NCBI GenBank assembly: GCA_037176885.1
Contig: JAWWNJ010000206.1
Span: 186,001 to 250,000 of the forward strand
Source: Favolaschia claudopus
Taxonomy: Eukaryota; Basidiomycota; Agaricomycetes; Agaricales; Mycenaceae
Direction: 5' to 3'
Length of the DNA: 64,000 nucleotides
The notes beneath the pieces were generated by a model. It did no database searches. It was given only the letters and a program-made list of their open reading frames with translations, and was not told the DNA's origin. This document shows, one piece after another, positions 1 through 12,729 of the stretch. A program made the position numbers and the translations under genes. The first letter of the stretch is position 1. The number at the start of each line of letters is the position of its first letter.

Positions 1-780
1 CCCCTACCGCCTCCCACCGACGGCGATGAGGATCTTGACGAGGGAGGGATTATTGACGGTCAACGCCCATCCACCCGTTGGGCTCGGCGTCCTCCGCCCT
101 GACTCCTCCACCGTACCATGGACGGCAAGGACAGCTTAACCACCGACGCACGCTAACGCCGACCCGACCGTCATTCCGGAATACGCTTCACACCACGCGC
201 GCGCGCCCCGCCCCTATACGACGGAGACTTGTCCCCACCCCGCCGCACTGGTCACACGCGCACCAGAGTCCCACAGACCGTATGCCCGCGCGGAGTCAGA
301 GCAATAGCAATAGCCCCCCGCGTGAGTAAAAGGGAGCGAGAATGGAGGATGGAGGTGCGAGAACGAGAACGAGAACGAGATAGAGGTGGAGGTGGAGGCG
401 TATGCGAGGTGTAAGTGCGAGCTGGAGGTACGAGCTGATAGTGAGAGGTACGAGATGGAGGTGGAGGTGGAGGTACGAGGTACGAGTGAGAGGGTGAGGT
501 GGAGACGGAGATGGAGGTACGAGCGGGAGTTGGAGGTGCGAGGTGCGAGATAGAGGTCGGGGTAACTGTATCCAGGCGCTCGACGCACCCCCGCCCCACC
601 CATATCGAATCGATCGAGGTTTACACACTCCCGTCCACTGACTGACACACTCTCACCTCCATCAACCTCTCGTCCTCGGCCACCTGCATCTGCAGCTTCG
701 GATGAGAAAGAAATCCCCAGCGCGCTACGCATCCATCGCCGCCTCCCGACGACGGCGACGAGGGAGGCATCACAGCCGTA
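1..780. other. GC-rich low-complexity stretch, no gene
   Basis: I see no supported gene. The ORFs here are overlapping shadows in a simple-sequence background. A segment near 7-50 (cctcccaccgacggcgatga) recurs in slightly changed form near 727-765, so part of the stretch is an internal direct duplication. The style resembles the GC-rich repeat at 37-41 kb, but I could not align the two with confidence. Confidence 0.5.
340..560 (+). repeat. purine-rich GAGGTACGAG/GAGGTG simple repeat
   Basis: About 220 bp of almost pure purine on the plus strand, built from drifting hexamer-like units (gagaac, gaggtg, gaggtacgag). It explains the Arg/Glu-rich and Ser/Tyr-rich ORFs that overlap it on both strands. 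I infer replication slippage, not coding. Confidence 0.8.
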
Positions 781-788
781 TACGGTGT

Positions 789-880
789 TTTGATATATCA
801 GAGTCCTCTTGTTAGCGGAGGGCTCTGATATATCATTGCCTCTAAGTCAGCGGAGAGTCTGATACATCATCTCACCTGTT
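789..880 (-). repeat. iteron-like array of TGATATATCA units (left copy)
   Basis: The palindrome TGATATATCA occurs at 791 and 826, and a variant (tgatacatca) lies near 870. The spacers carry ttagcgga or tcagcgga. The same palindromes with the reverse-complement spacer motif (tccgctgac) lie at 10164-10242, so the two arrays are in opposite orientation. They may be subterminal repeats of one large element, which is inference. Confidence 0.6.
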
Positions 881-1727
881 TCCCGCGGGTGCCTCCCGCG
901 TCCGCGCTCACCACGCGCCCGCGCTACCCGCCGTTGATGGTCCGTGCACTCGGCGCACGTCGCTCATCCCAAATGGGTGGTTTGTTTGCGCATGTTACAA
1001 ACTCACCTTCCCATCACTCTTTCCATCACCCCACCTCTCCCTTATTGCCCGGGCTGCCCCTCGCCTTCCACGCACTCTGGCCCCCTGCAACGATGAATAC
1101 GTATTTATCTCTGTTGTATCCCCTGCCTCTTCGCTTTCTGGGGTGTATCACGCCGTACAACGTCCGTACCGGGCCCGCCATCCAGCTTGCTCGGCTCGAA
1201 ACCCCGCTTCCACTGCCGCCACCACCTTGGGATTTTCGCAGCATATTACTAGACACTTCAAGGAACTCCCTGCGTCAAGAATAGGCTTTCCGCCTCCTCC
1301 TAATGCCGTGCCGCTATCAGTATCGGGTTCCGCCGTTCCACCGTTTTTTGCGCCCATATCGCATTATTTGGCTTGGTGCGTGGTAGCAGACTCTCTTTAG
1401 ATCTTGACTAATACCTTCCTACTTTCAGAAAGCTGCTCTTGCCGTCCCGCACGCGGTTTGGAGCCGGCCCCAATTTGCCCGTATTTTCTTCCGAATACCG
1501 CCGCTTCCTCCGCGCCGTGAGGCTTCTCGGTGTTCTCACCCTTTCTTTGTGACCATAGCCCTCACCTCCGGGTCTTTATCTCTCATCTGGAAGCGCGAGA
1601 GACCCATCTACCACCCCCCACATCGCCGTTTCGTCTCCTTGCCGTTGGCGCACGCTCGGGGGCAGACTTCTGCGTCTTTCCCACCCTGTCCCAACACAAC
1701 TCTACCTTCTCAAGCTATAGCTGCCCC
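881..1727. other. no gene recognised
   Basis: Only short overlapping ORFs without recognisable motifs. I see no RNA gene or clear repeat. Confidence 0.4.
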
Positions 1728-1758
1728 AGCTCACCCCCTCCCCGAACACATCACGTGA
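1728..1758 (+). repeat. 31-bp repeat, inverted copy at 7026-7056
   Basis: A 31-bp stretch beginning agctcaccccct and ending in atcacgtga, with a CACGTG core, is repeated exactly in reverse orientation at 7026-7056. At 7.0 kb it forms the upstream half of a tRNA-like Pol III unit. Here the downstream half (B box) is missing, so this is probably a truncated copy of the same short element. Confidence 0.6.
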
Positions 1759-1967
1759 ATTTCCTTTTTGAGAACGTATTTGCGCCGGCCACTCATGGGG
1801 GGCAGAAAAATGCATAAGCACCTCGGTGGAGAGTCGGAAGGGTGTGAAAAATGCTTTGAGAGCACCAGATCGACGAATTTTACAGTGTAAATGCGTAAAT
1901 ATGACGGAAATTGGGACCCCGGTGTGGTGTACCCCCTGGATATACCTCTTTTACTTTGACAGCCATT

Positions 1968-2050
1968 GTGGAAGCTTTAGTCTAGTGGTTATGCCTCATC
2001 TACTTCGACGAGAGGGTGTAGTGGAAGGTCACGCGTTCGATTTTGCTTCG
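1968..2050 (+). pseudogene. tRNA-like remnant or tRNA-derived SINE head
   Basis: The stretch tagtctagtggttatg matches a D-arm/A-box of fungal tRNA-Val/Asp type. Further on, ggtcacgcgttcgat matches the T-arm start and B box. The 3' side of the T stem (ttttgc) does not pair with acgcg, and the acceptor ends do not match. The spacer between the boxes is too long unless it contains an intron. I read it as a decayed tRNA or the head of a SINE, not a working tRNA. Confidence 0.4.
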
Positions 2051-2265
2051 GCGTAGCAAAATTCCCTTTTATGGAATTCTCTTTTTCCAACCATCTTGCT
2101 TTTTCTGAATGACATTTGCAGTTGCCAATTGCCAATTGACAAGTCTTTCTTGTGCCTTTTTGCTTTCCACTCTGTATTTCCACTCCAATTGGGGAGGTAG
2201 GGAGGGTTTCAATTGTATGCCAAGGAAATAAATTGTGTCTCTTATAGTCCTTGGAGGCACGACCA

Positions 2266-2350
2266 GAAGTGTAGAAGTAGAAGCTACTTCTACTTCTACT
2301 ACCTGTCGGGAATATTCCGTAGTGGAAGTAGAAGTCGGTTCTACTTCCAC
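2266..2350 (+). repeat. GAAGTAGAAG array, left flank of the MULE-like gene
   Basis: Contains gtagaagtagaagctacttc followed by more ttctac units, then agtggaagtagaagtcgg and ttctacttccact. It has local dyad symmetry. A related array lies at 6614-6690 in inverted orientation, so the two bracket the gene between them. I infer subterminal repeats of a DNA transposon; no target duplication was found. Confidence 0.55.
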
Positions 2351-2657
2351 TCGTCCTCGACGAGTTCTACTGAAGCCCGTCACGCTCGCAAGGGCTATGG
2401 TAAACAGGCGCAACCTTGACTCGGGAGGCAATCACGCTCACGTGACTCATTGTTCGCGTTGAACTTTTCATGCCACCGCGCCATTGCGTTTGAGTCCTTT
2501 GCTTAGATATTTTTTTCGAAGACTCTTCAAATGCTATTACATCTCCTAAACTGCCTACATGCACTCATTTGTTCCATTATCATGTCTCCATAATCCAAAA
2601 AAGAAACTGAGCGTAGAGAAACTTTGTTCAAATTTATAACAGTGTGCGATGTAGTTA

Positions 2658-5600
2658 CTAATCAAAGTCCTGGGCAAGTCCTGGGTCAAGATAGCTATAA
2701 GGGAGGTTCTCTAAATCGAAACCCAATGGGTTAAACCCCTCGAAGCCGTCTAACGTGAATTGCTGTGGCTCCAACTCCGGTGCGAGTTCAAATTCCAGGT
2801 TGCTGGTATAATTGGTAAGTTCCTCGAACCTGAGGCGCGTACCCTGGGCGGGAGAGGAATGAGGAGAAGGCTCAATTACTCCAGCCATCTCCTCTGCGTC
2901 CGGTAGCGCTGCTTTGGACTTCTCCCCCCGCTTCTTCGTTTTTTTGACACCAGTTACGGCCCGAATCTCCTTCTTTCTCTCTTTGAGCTGTTTTGTCGCC
3001 TCTGCCTGCTGTGTAAGCGCAAGATCAATTGCTTCTAATTCGTCGGTGGCTTCCATCCGCTCCACAGCCTTGCGATGATGGCTTTCTCGTCGTGACGAAT
3101 TTCGTCGGCTCCGCATGGTCTTTGAATTGTTATGATTAATCAAGACGCACTTCTCCTCCATTAGCTTGATCTTGGCTTCGGTCTGAAGGTCCAGTTTATA
3201 CGCACTGAATTCTATCAGACTAGGAGTTTGGGGAGGATAGGACATGAATAGACGAACGTTTGGATTGCCACAAGAAGCGGGAGATTTGTTCCAGTATGCT
3301 GGTTGGTATATGGGTGAGCACTCTCGTTCAAATTAGTATCTCCTGGCGTTAGATACCAATCCTCCCGAGGGATTTCAGACAAGAACTCGTTTATAGAGGG
3401 CCAAAACCACTCCTTGATAGAGTCCTTGTCGCTAATCCAGTCTGACGGAGACATCAGCAACGAGGATCTGGACGACAAAACTTAAACTGTACCTCGAACA
3501 ACCTTATGATCGGACTTTTTGCATTGTTCGATGAAGATCTCAAGTTCGGCATGACTCTTCAAATATAAGCAGCGACGAATCCGACCCATCTCTTCGTCTG
3601 GGACGACCTTAGCCATCTCCGCAAATTTCCTGAATCTCTCAATGAGCTGCGCATACTAAAAGGAAGGCACCGAACTTATCACGTCACCTTTGAATGTGAA
3701 AGACACATGTCCTCAAGATATACTTGAGTATTTTCTGAGGGTCTCGCTCGTACACTCCACTCAGATGGGGTTTGTTTCGAAGAACAAGATCTAATCCCAG
3801 GGCTTGAGCTTGAGGTTTATTGCCGTCAAGAAGCACGGCTCGAAGACCTTCTCCATGGATGAACTTGAACTTGACTTCGACCCCCGTAACACGAGCAATA
3901 GTATCCCACAATGCCGGCCACATTTTTGCGAATACCTCTTTGCTTTCATGTTGACTGTAAACTCGTGCTATAGTTGCTCCTGAGCTTGTTCAGTGAAGGA
4001 CGACACAAAATACGGAAGCATCACGTACGAAAGTCAAGTTTGTCGTCCCAAATAACCACCTCCCACTCCTTCCAGATTCCATGAACACGTACATATGTGT
4101 TGTCGTGGAGGGAAACTTTGGCAACATGAATTCTATTGCCCAAATATGGAAGCATTGTCAACACGAATTGGACTCCGTCGTCGGAGGTTAAGAATTGAAT
4201 ATAGCGCTTTTCCGGCGGCATTGTGTCTCGCATTTTCTGCTGGTAATGCACCACCCCTATCGAGTATATGTATCAGGCACTGAAAGAAAACCCCAACAGT
4301 AACTGAAGTGACCTCACCTTCCCATCCCAAACCATACGGATTGTCGACGGTGGCGAAGTCATAGATCATTTTGCGCTTGATTCGGGAATTTGCGAGCGCG
4401 CCGGATACACTAATAGGCGGCATCCCCTCGAAGAGTTTGACTGAAGTTTCCGCTACAGAAGAGAAAAAGAAATTGTTTTTATTGATCTATTTATTCTGAG
4501 TAATTCTCCGAGTACGAACCGTGATCAGTGCGAAGGACGGAAGAATTGGGACCAGCCAATGTGATAGCCGTCTTATAGGCGTCCTTCCCCTTCCGCGTCA
4601 ACTTCGTTTCCGGGTGGCGGGGATGGTTATGGGGCCCAGAGAGGTAAACAATAGCCCGTCGATCCGTGCGATCAATAGGTGCGAATATTCTGATTGTTGC
4701 ATCGCATGAATGGTGGATAATTTTCCCTTTCAGTATTTTACCGAACGCATCGACGTGGGAGTACGCTGAAAGCAGATTGAATAAGCTGCGCACAACAACA
4801 TAAGAAAATGACTAACGGCAAACTTGGTCCCCTTTGCCACCTTGCCGAGGAGGTAGCACTCGTGCACAACTGGCTGAGATGGCAGTCGGCGGCGACAGAA
4901 ATTCACCGTTGTTCTGAAAGAGTTCCAGAACGAGATGCTCGTCGGCATCCCGATAGATAGAAACAAAGCGATGCTGCTGATTTGGTGCATAAAATTGGCA
5001 CCCAATAAAACCGTATTTTCCGTCGTAGTTCATCTGTAAGACGAATAAGAATGATCAAAGAAGGAGAGAGAATAACAGGGGTGCTAGCCGGTGAAGGAAT
5101 GAAACTTACCTGCTTCAGTTTTCGATACACCGGCTTTCCGGGGCAAGGTGATCCATCGGGCCGAACAAAAGGGCATTTTTTCTTCTCGTGGACTTCTCGA
5201 TAGAAGCTGGAAATTCAGTTAGCGTGAGCGCAATAAAAATAAAGAATACTGACGATGCAGCTCGGATATGACTGGAGGAGGTATCTCGAACATTTACAGC
5301 ACGCTCTGCTTCCCAGAGCTCGCGCATGGCGTCGTCATCCGGCTCGTAGCGCTGGTGGTTGTTCAAGAGGGGAAGATCGAGCTGGCTGCACTTATATATA
5401 CCCTGGCAGCGATGACTAGCAACTTGACAGAGTACATTGTCAAGCGCTGCGACCTTGGTAGCTTTCGTAAGCGAGCCGCCAGTCCCCTGACCCCAAGCAT
5501 CCTGATCCTGGAACATATGAATCATAAGACCCGCTGGACGAGGAAAGAAAGAAAAACACATACCTCCGCTTTGATAATAGCAATCATCGAGAGTGGTTCC

Positions 5601-6414
5601 TTCTTCTTATTAACCCATTCCCGTTCATCCTCCCGCATGTCCAAAAGATATGCAAAATCCTCTCCGGGACGAGGAATTGACCAGCAAGACTGCGGCTCGG
5701 TGACGGTCCGTAGTTCAGGAACAGAAAATTGCTTGGATATGACAATAGCCTGGGGCTCCTCGCGGCGGTGTTTAGATTTCTTCTTGGAGCGCTTCCGAGT
5801 GCTTGGTGGTGTCTCCGAGTCCGAGTTGGAGTCAGAGGAGATAGATATTGCGGCGCTTCGTTGCCGCTTCAATTGGGAGGGTGTCACGACAGTGCGAAGA
5901 AGGGGCACAGGAGGTGGCTCTTCAGGCTCGAAGTCGGACAGAGTAGCAGCATTTCGATGCTCGGATCGACCCGCAATTGACGGCGAAGGTCGGAATTGGG
6001 CCGCAGAAGAAGAAGTTGGTGGCATAGGTGATGAGGAAGGCAATACAGACGGACTCGAAGGAGGATAGGTAGCTGGCAATGGACTGCGCTGAGAATGTTG
6101 TTGGGAAGGACGAGGGACTGTGTGGTGCATTGGCGTCGATGGAAGCGATGGATGAGAGCTTTGAAAAGACCGGCTCAACCAGCCCATGAATTTATCGATG
6201 TCGAGCCAGTTAGGTGCATTTTCGGCGCTGTAATATCCGATTGCAACCAGCGGAGGAGGAAATGTCTAGAATTTACGACCAGAGTTTGAGGAATTTCATA
6301 TTTGCACGCAAAAAACAGACGTGCCTCGTGAATATATCTCGAAACCTGATCCTCGCCGGCTGCCGCAACAATTTGGCGGATTTTATCCGTGGTGGCAGAG
6401 TCTACTTGGCTCAT
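2658..6414 (-). CDS. MULE/FAR1-like multi-exon protein, 1035 aa
   Basis: Twelve exons rebuilt by hand: 6414-6308, 6227-5564, 5507-5254, 5206-5110, 5033-4817, 4765-4520, 4452-4318, 4256-4029, 3979-3688, 3629-3493, 3441-3258, 3204-2658. They sum to 3108 nt with every phase matching. The ATG at 6414 starts MSQVDS. Residues 40-255 are Ser/Pro-rich with basic patches. A conserved block begins with WGQGTGG near 262. Near 446-500 there is a C...C...HNH zinc-finger-like region (CPYSH, HHSC, GPHNHP) like WRKY-GCM1/FLYWCH/FAR1 fingers. The core has HDNTYVRVHG and FKFIHGEGL (about 680) and TPGDTNLNE (about 828). The C-terminus has a charged helix and an acidic tail. From memory this family is expanded in Agaricomycetes and resembles domesticated or resident MULE transposases. 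Function is unproven: transposase or host protein. A (GCGAC)n run lies upstream at 6537-6552. Confidence 0.85.
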
Positions 6415-6613
6415 GAGATTGCGGGGTGGTAGTGGTAAGAAAGAGAGAGAGGCAAGCCACTGACTGGCAAGCGAATTCCAAGCCATTGGATGCCACCATT
6501 GTTCTCCATTTCCGGATTGGGAGACTAATTAGCGGACGCGACGCGACGCGACATAGTGGAACAGCAGAAGCGATGGATGTCACGGATGTCACACTTCTAT
6601 TGCCCATTTCCGA

Positions 6614-6690
6614 ACTTCCACTGGGCGCGTTTCTACTTCCACTCAGCTAACTTCTACTTCCATTAGTAACTTCTACTTCTACAACTTCTG
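6614..6690 (-). repeat. GAAGTAGAAG array, right flank of the MULE-like gene
   Basis: Four to five ttctacttcca/ttctacttctac units. Read on the minus strand it resembles the left array (agttgtagaagtagaag against agtgtagaagtagaag). It lies about 200 bp upstream of the MULE-like start codon, so it could also overlap its promoter. Confidence 0.5.
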
Positions 6691-6974
6691 TATATACTCT
6701 AGTCCTTGAAAGTTCATAGCCCTTATATCTAGTTACTTCTAAGTTCTAGTTATAAATATATGGAATGTGAAACCCCTGCTCTGGGCTAGTCCATAAATAT
6801 AGTGAAATTTTGGGAGGCAGAAAACAATAAACACTACAATTCACTGGAGACACCCTTAATTGGTGATGTCGGGGGCTTGAACCTCTCGAAATGCTTCAAG
6901 GTCAATTTGGTACATTATTCCGTCTCACCGCGCATAATACTGAACGATGCTGGGCATAAAGTCGAAAAGCACTT

Positions 6975-7100
6975 CAAAAAAAGCGCAGACCACCTCCCGG
7001 AATTGAACCCGCAGCCATCATATGATCACGTGATGTGTTCGGGGAGGGGGTGAGCTAGGGGAGCTTCAAGCTATCCGCTGCCCCGTCCCGCCCCTACACA
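6975..7100 (-). ncRNA. tRNA-like Pol III unit (SINE-type)
   Basis: On the minus strand: ctagctcacccc (A-box-like, imperfect), then the dyad catcacgtgatcatatgatg, then a perfect B box, gggttcaattcc, and a T7 run about 20 nt later that would end Pol III transcription. The T stem pairs only partly and the D-arm is poor, so it is not a standard tRNA. A truncated inverted copy of the first part lies at 1728-1758. I infer a tRNA-derived short element. Confidence 0.4.
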
Positions 7101-10100
7101 AGCCATTTTGACGCCTCATCAAAATTCCCAAATTCTGCTTTTGCCCCACTGGCTTCACCCGTCGTTTCTTCCGCTCTCTACCTTACGTATATCCTCGCTC
7201 CCACTTCCCTTTTCCCGTTTGCACTTTGCCCGCGCAATCTCGTCACTATCTGTACCAAAAGATCAATGAAAAATCCATTTTTTTTTTTGAAATCCTTGTA
7301 CAAGCTCACAAAGGAAAGGATCTTCTCTGCATCTCAGCTAGGTCTGTTCCACTTGTAGCCTATGTACATACTACACATGTGTACGCTCTCGCCTTCGCCA
7401 GTCAGCGCGACTATCCGGCTCCCGCTCTGATAAAACAGACGCTGATGCCAGTGATGGAGATCAATACCGGGATGGCCGAACGGGCGCTTCATCGGCGCTT
7501 AACTAATTTCCCTCCCGTCGTCATTTCCACGTCCTACTCGTATGTTGTTTCTAGGAGCTCTGAATCGACCTCTACCGAACACAATAAGATGCTAAGAGTA
7601 AACCTCATCCACAATCTCCTTCCCATTCTCTCCACAATATCGAAAATATGGTGCAGAACTCCACCATCAAAAGGCACTAACATTGAAAACTAGGTCGGCA
7701 TCGATGAAAACGATCTAAGATAATGCTTCTTTGGGGGATCAAATGTGCTTCAGTGGTAGCCAAATTCAAATTACCTAGTGGTTGGGCTTTTTAATACCTC
7801 TGGAGACGAGGTTAGCGTTCGCGATCGAAATACAGGCAAATGGGATATCGGCCGAGGTTCGGAGTTGTCGGATATTGCTCTCATTGGCTGGGTTGACCGG
7901 ACCGAGTCAGCGCTTAACGTTGAAAATACGGCGTCTAATTTTTTCTTTCCTTCGTTCTGTGCATTGGAGTCCAGGTAAATTCTCCAAATAATCAAGGAGG
8001 GTAGAAACTAACAATACTTCAATATTATCACAAATTTACAGCCCTAGCGCATGCCCAACATGGATTTCTCGTGCGTCGCTCATTTGAACTCTCACTTGAA
8101 CTGAGTACCGCACTACTACTTAGGCTGCAAACCGGACATTTTCCGAACCATAGATCGAAAACATTAATTAAAGCGTACGGTTGAGAGATATGTTGTGTCT
8201 TGGGCACATCTGACCTGTTTTTGAGTAAAACTGTCCTCCCATGCGGTATACAGCCCCCAAAAACCAGCAAAATGCTTGAAAAGCATCGAATTTTGAAGAC
8301 GGGTTTCGAAACCTAATTTTGACGCAGAGTATAGTATGGTAAGCAACCTATTGATTTTACAAGGCTTCTTCCCAAAATCTTTGCACGCAACGCCGCAATA
8401 GTGACCACAATACTCGGGTCAACAGCGGTATAATGCGGTCATTTCCGAGTGCTACAAGTCCAAAGCATTTCAATCTAACAATAAGCAGTGGCTTAAACAT
8501 TTGGAACACTAAATCACGTCTCAAGTCCTTTCGCCGCCTCCATGACTCAATTTTTACAACAGAATGAGAAAACAACTCATACAGCTACAAAGGTATATCA
8601 GGTATATTTAATTTGGACTCCGAGCTGCTTTTATCAATGTACATTCATGTTTGAATGTGCTGACACTGAGACAAAGCATTCGTGAGTTGGAGAACAGTGT
8701 GTTCGCGAATAATTGCCATATCGGGACGAGAGCGTTGAGTATCGGTGATCGCACCGAGGCTTCCGAGCCACTCGGATGCGTCCCGGTGACGTGGGAATTT
8801 GCCAGCGCATCGTGTCTGCTCCATCTTTCCTTGCTTTCTCTGCCCTTCCCTTTCTCTACATTTGCCTAAGCTCGCCCTCTCGACCAGCTCTCAAACCTCG
8901 GCCATGCTGCTTATGTCGTCGCCTTCGCTGGTAATGCATACCACTCTAGCCGCGAGAAGGTCTCCTTATCAGATGTCGTTGGGATGTCGCAAGCTTTTCT
9001 GGACTACGTTTTCCGACCCCGGAGCCAGCAAGCTGTGTTTCTTTATCCTCTAAGGGTCTTCCTCGCGTTCGCCGACTCGTAGATTGTGCTTTGTATCTGG
9101 ATGCCCCAAATCGACGAGTATACCAGCCACACTCACTGTCATGGGTACCCCGTGCTTCTGGATTCTGCGCAGACACCACCTTGAGCGTTGGCGCTCCCGA
9201 TACAGTAGCTCGCTCACTCTGAAATACCGCGGTCATTCCGGTCCACCCCGTTTCGGCGTCGCTCGGCGTTTGCGACGAAACTGCGACGCTCACGCGCTCC
9301 GTGGGGTGAACATTACGGATGGGAGTGCGGTGGGTGACCACCAATTTACCTCATCGGAATCCATCCGCCCCTCCGTCCGTTTCGTCCATGCTCCGCGGCC
9401 GCTCGATCTGAAATCATACGCAGCCGCTGAGTGCGGCGAATCAGCGCCGTGGCGGCGCAAGAGTGAGGCACGAGGCGCCCGGCGAACGCAGAAGAGGCGG
9501 TGCGGGCTACGGCGAGCAGGCGCGCATCAACGGAGGGCAGGCGCAGGCTAGCTGGCCAGCGCACGAAAGCGTTAGTGACCTGTGGGTTGCGAGCCTGAGA
9601 GCTTGAGCCCGCGGCACAAGGGGCGAGGGCAGGGCGCCAGCCGGGCGACAGGCCAGCGTGCGTAGGAAAGCCATTGACAGGGAGCGGGGGGACAGTCACG
9701 CACCGGCAAGCGCGCTGCACGCGCCGAAGGTTTTTTGCATAAGCGCGAGTCACTGCGGCTTACGACCTCATTAGCAGCCTCCACTCACTCTCCCCCGGCT
9801 AGTCTACATCTTTGGGACCTCCATATACCCCAAACGTCCCAATAAAACGTATTTTGCTTGATGGAATAAATATCTTTTCCCTCCATTTGTCTATTCTTGC
9901 ACCAGTTACCGTCGCAATCAGGCCACCGGAACAGCGAGCACATCTCCGACACTGGCCCTATTCCCCTGTTTTTTTCCGTGAATTTTCGATTTTTTGACAA
10001 TATCATTTTCTCGCCGCTGTTGAGGACGACGACGACGAAATTTGATCGCGATGTCCAGCGTGCTTGATCGACATCCATCAAAAGTTGATGATTTTGATCG

Positions 10101-10160
10101 TCGCGCAGCACAGCGGCGGCTGGTGTACAAAATATAAAAAGGTATTCAGAATGCCCTCCA
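7101..10160. other. 3 kb without a supported gene
   Basis: ORFs up to 155 codons exist (for example 7226-7693 plus and 9084-9551 plus), but I recognise no domain and see no convincing splice chain. The 9.38-9.72 kb part is strongly GC-rich. A short frame at 8885-9050 reads protein-like but stops and matches nothing I know. Confidence 0.35.
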
Positions 10161-10163
10161 AGG

Positions 10164-10242
10164 TGATATATCAAAATGGCCTCTAACTTAGAGGTTTTGA
10201 TATATTACCGCCTTCCGCTGACAAGAGGCGTGTGATATATCA
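10164..10242 (+). repeat. iteron-like array of TGATATATCA units (right copy)
   Basis: Palindromes at 10164 (tgatatatca), 10198 (tgatatatta) and 10233 (tgatatatca), spaced 34-35 bp. The spacers carry ctctaacttagagg and ttccgctgacaagagg. The spacer motif is the reverse complement of that in the 0.8-kb array. Confidence 0.6.
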
Positions 10243-10959
10243 GTGCGCCCTACTAAGGTGGGCATCATCGTGCATCACTTCCACGCATCCCGTCTCAGCC
10301 GGCAGCACCACATCCGCCCCTCCTCGAGCACCCCGCCCATCGAGACCACCAAACATCGCAGACACCAAGAACGGGGCACAGCGCTCGCATACCCCGACGT
10401 CCGCCTCCTTTTCCCGCTCTCCACCGAACGACGACGGGGCTGGAGACCCAGGCCGCGACTCCGGGAGAATCAAGGCGGCGTCGCGCTCCTCCGACTCCGC
10501 ATCCCTAAGTACGCGAGCACCCCGTCCCAACGGCGACGACGAGTATGTCGATACCGCCTACCCTACCTCTGCTATGCCATCAGATTCGGGACCGCACGCA
10601 GACTGCAGGCGGGCTGCGAAGAGAGCGGCTTCCGCATACAAAGTAACAAGCTCATTGACCCGCAAACACATTGACTCGCGAGCGGTGGACGCGAGGCGGA
10701 CGGACTGATGTGAAGGGGGGGATTGAGTCGAGGGGAGGCGCGTGCGAGGCGTCAGAGAGTGATATGATATGGTATGCTGACGGGGTGCGGATGCGGATGG
10801 GGACAGGGGAGGCAAGGAGAAGAGGCGCGTAGTACTGGAGGTGATGGGACGATACGAGATGGTGGACGAGGGAGGGGAAAGGAAGGCAACGGGACGACGG
10901 GAGACGCATGCAATGATGCTATGAGATTCGCTGGGCGCAATGTTAGCTGGAGGCAAAAG

Positions 10960-12341
10960 TAAGTAGGTAGCCGAGCGTACCTGACATCGGCGCCTCGAGC
11001 TCGTCAATAGCGACATCATCCTTGGACGGTACGCGCGTTTGAGAAGATGTGCGTGCGAGCCGGGGAGAGGAGAGGGGAATAATCCACGCGGGCGGCGGCG
11101 GTGAGGGTGTTGGTTACGACGGGGGACGAAGGATGCTGGAGCGGAGAGAAGACGAGAGCAGAGCAAATGGGGGCGGTATGCGTGCTGAATCTCATGAGAG
11201 TCGAGGAGGCGGGGATAGAAGATGAGTTCCGCTACGTCGACAGCGCCAGTCTGAGGCGGAAGCCACGGTGCCTCGACTGAAAAGACTCGATTAGCATCAG
11301 GTCCAGGATATCTATGGAAAGAGAACGGAACACGCACATAGGGTCATGAGTTCAGACGGGCAACATACGACGGCAAGCAGACAGCTTCTCTTCAAGTCGG
11401 TGTACGAGGGAGGAAGTCAAATGCGCCCAAAGGACTCGCACGGATACCCGTAGTGAGTCATTTCCGTCAGCGACGTGTCGTTGGGCCTGAGCTCAAAGAG
11501 GCCGAAAGCCAGGCGGAAACGATGCTAGGAGACGTTGTATGAGATACTCCGCCGTCGGCGGCTGAGTTTCTATGAGCGACAGGCGTCGGGGACGTGTCTG
11601 AAAAAGCTGGTGCAGAGAGTGCGAGGGGGAGCCCTAACCCTAGGCCGACGTGTTTGCAGCAGAAAGGACTTGCGCAATGTGCGTGGACTGGGAGAAGGGC
11701 GGGGGAGAAGCAAGAAAGGATGGGGACGTGGAAAGAGTGCCCTAGGATAGCAGGGATACGGGAGTCAGGATAACAAAAGCTCAAACCGATAGACTAGGCG
11801 CACCTTGACATCTAGCCTCCACAATCACCTCAAACACTAACCCAGAAAACCGTGACATTCACCTGAGCGCAGCGCCGCCAGACTCTTTTCGACGATGCGT
11901 ATTACAGAAATCCTAGTGAGACCAAGGACAGGATCGTATCAGCGAAACAGTGGCTATTGAGAGGCGGAGAGAGATGCGGGCGAACCTGTATGTACCGGGA
12001 TAGGACGCTGCGTACGTCCGTATACTTCGTCTTCTAGGCCCCAGAAATCGCCTCAAGTTTGCTGCTGTACAAAACGGCCCGAAACTTGAAATACATCGAC
12101 ATCGCCACCACACAGAGCAGCGACTTCTACGCGAGCCGACATCGTTGTGGTTTGACGAAAAACGACAGAGGACTTCAAGAGGACTTGTCCGAAAAAGGCA
12201 GGAAGCCTTTGTTTGTTTGCTTGGCTGTGGCTATGGAATTCAACAACCTTTTTTTTTGCTCCAAACCATCATGGTGGCCTGCACGTTCTTGGCGTAGTTT
12301 TCCGGTTGTCCATCGAACGCACGTAAACGAGCCGGCCACCA
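10960..12341 (-). repeat. dispersed GC-rich repeat, copy 1
   Basis: Read on the minus strand, this stretch is collinear with 37089-38420 on the plus strand. Three modules match: 12341-12186 with 37089-37262 (shared ccgaaaaaggcagg and gtttgtttgcttggctg), 11760-11385 with 37760-38135 (shared acacgtcggcctagggttag-like motif, tcttcaagtcggtg), and about 11300-10980 with 38190-38420 (shared atgctaatcg...cttttcagtcg). Identity is moderate. The 259-codon frame at 10558-11337 lies in this repeat and I do not call it a gene. The family is unknown. Confidence 0.6.
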
Positions 12342-12461
12342 TTACTCGGGCCGCGGGACATCGCGATCTGAACTCCAAATTCTCCAAATTCGAGACTTCA
12401 ATTAAGTAGTCTCTTGCACAGACTTCCACTCGATAACTCGTTACGAAGTCTGTTGGTCACC

Positions 12462-12728
12462 GAATCTGAATATCTAAAAGTGACGCAAGCCCTCCACAGT
12501 TTCTTTGCCATCCAGTCGCTCCTTCAACTATTCAACATACTGTTGACATTGGGAGGCTCGTCTCTGAGTCCCTCACTCTGAAATTTGAATGTCTTACTTC
12601 ATTGCTCGCCAGCCAGTCTTATGAAGGCCGCCATCGGACAAAAATAAATGGTTTTGGCTGTCACTGCCCGTCCCAGCTTGTCATCCATCATCCCAGCTCA
12701 TCCTCATCAATCCTCGCCCATCCTAGTC
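12462..12728. mobile_element. nested insertion in the left arm of the IR element
   Basis: The two left-arm pieces both contain the junction sequence: gttggtcacc at 12451-12461 and gttagttacc at 12729-12738. The right arm has it once. That is what a 10-bp target duplication later changed by two transitions would look like. The roughly 266-bp insert ends in a TCC array of 10-bp period. I see no terminal inverted repeat and no coding capacity. Confidence 0.5.
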
Positions 12729-12729
12729 C
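12670..12729 (-). repeat. 10-bp phased TCC (GGA) array
   Basis: atcc or gtcc starts at 12670, 12690, 12700, 12710 and 12720, so the interval is 10 bp or a multiple. The intervening bases are not conserved. It has the same design as arrays at 13.2, 19.7, 22.4 and 23.0 kb. Confidence 0.65.
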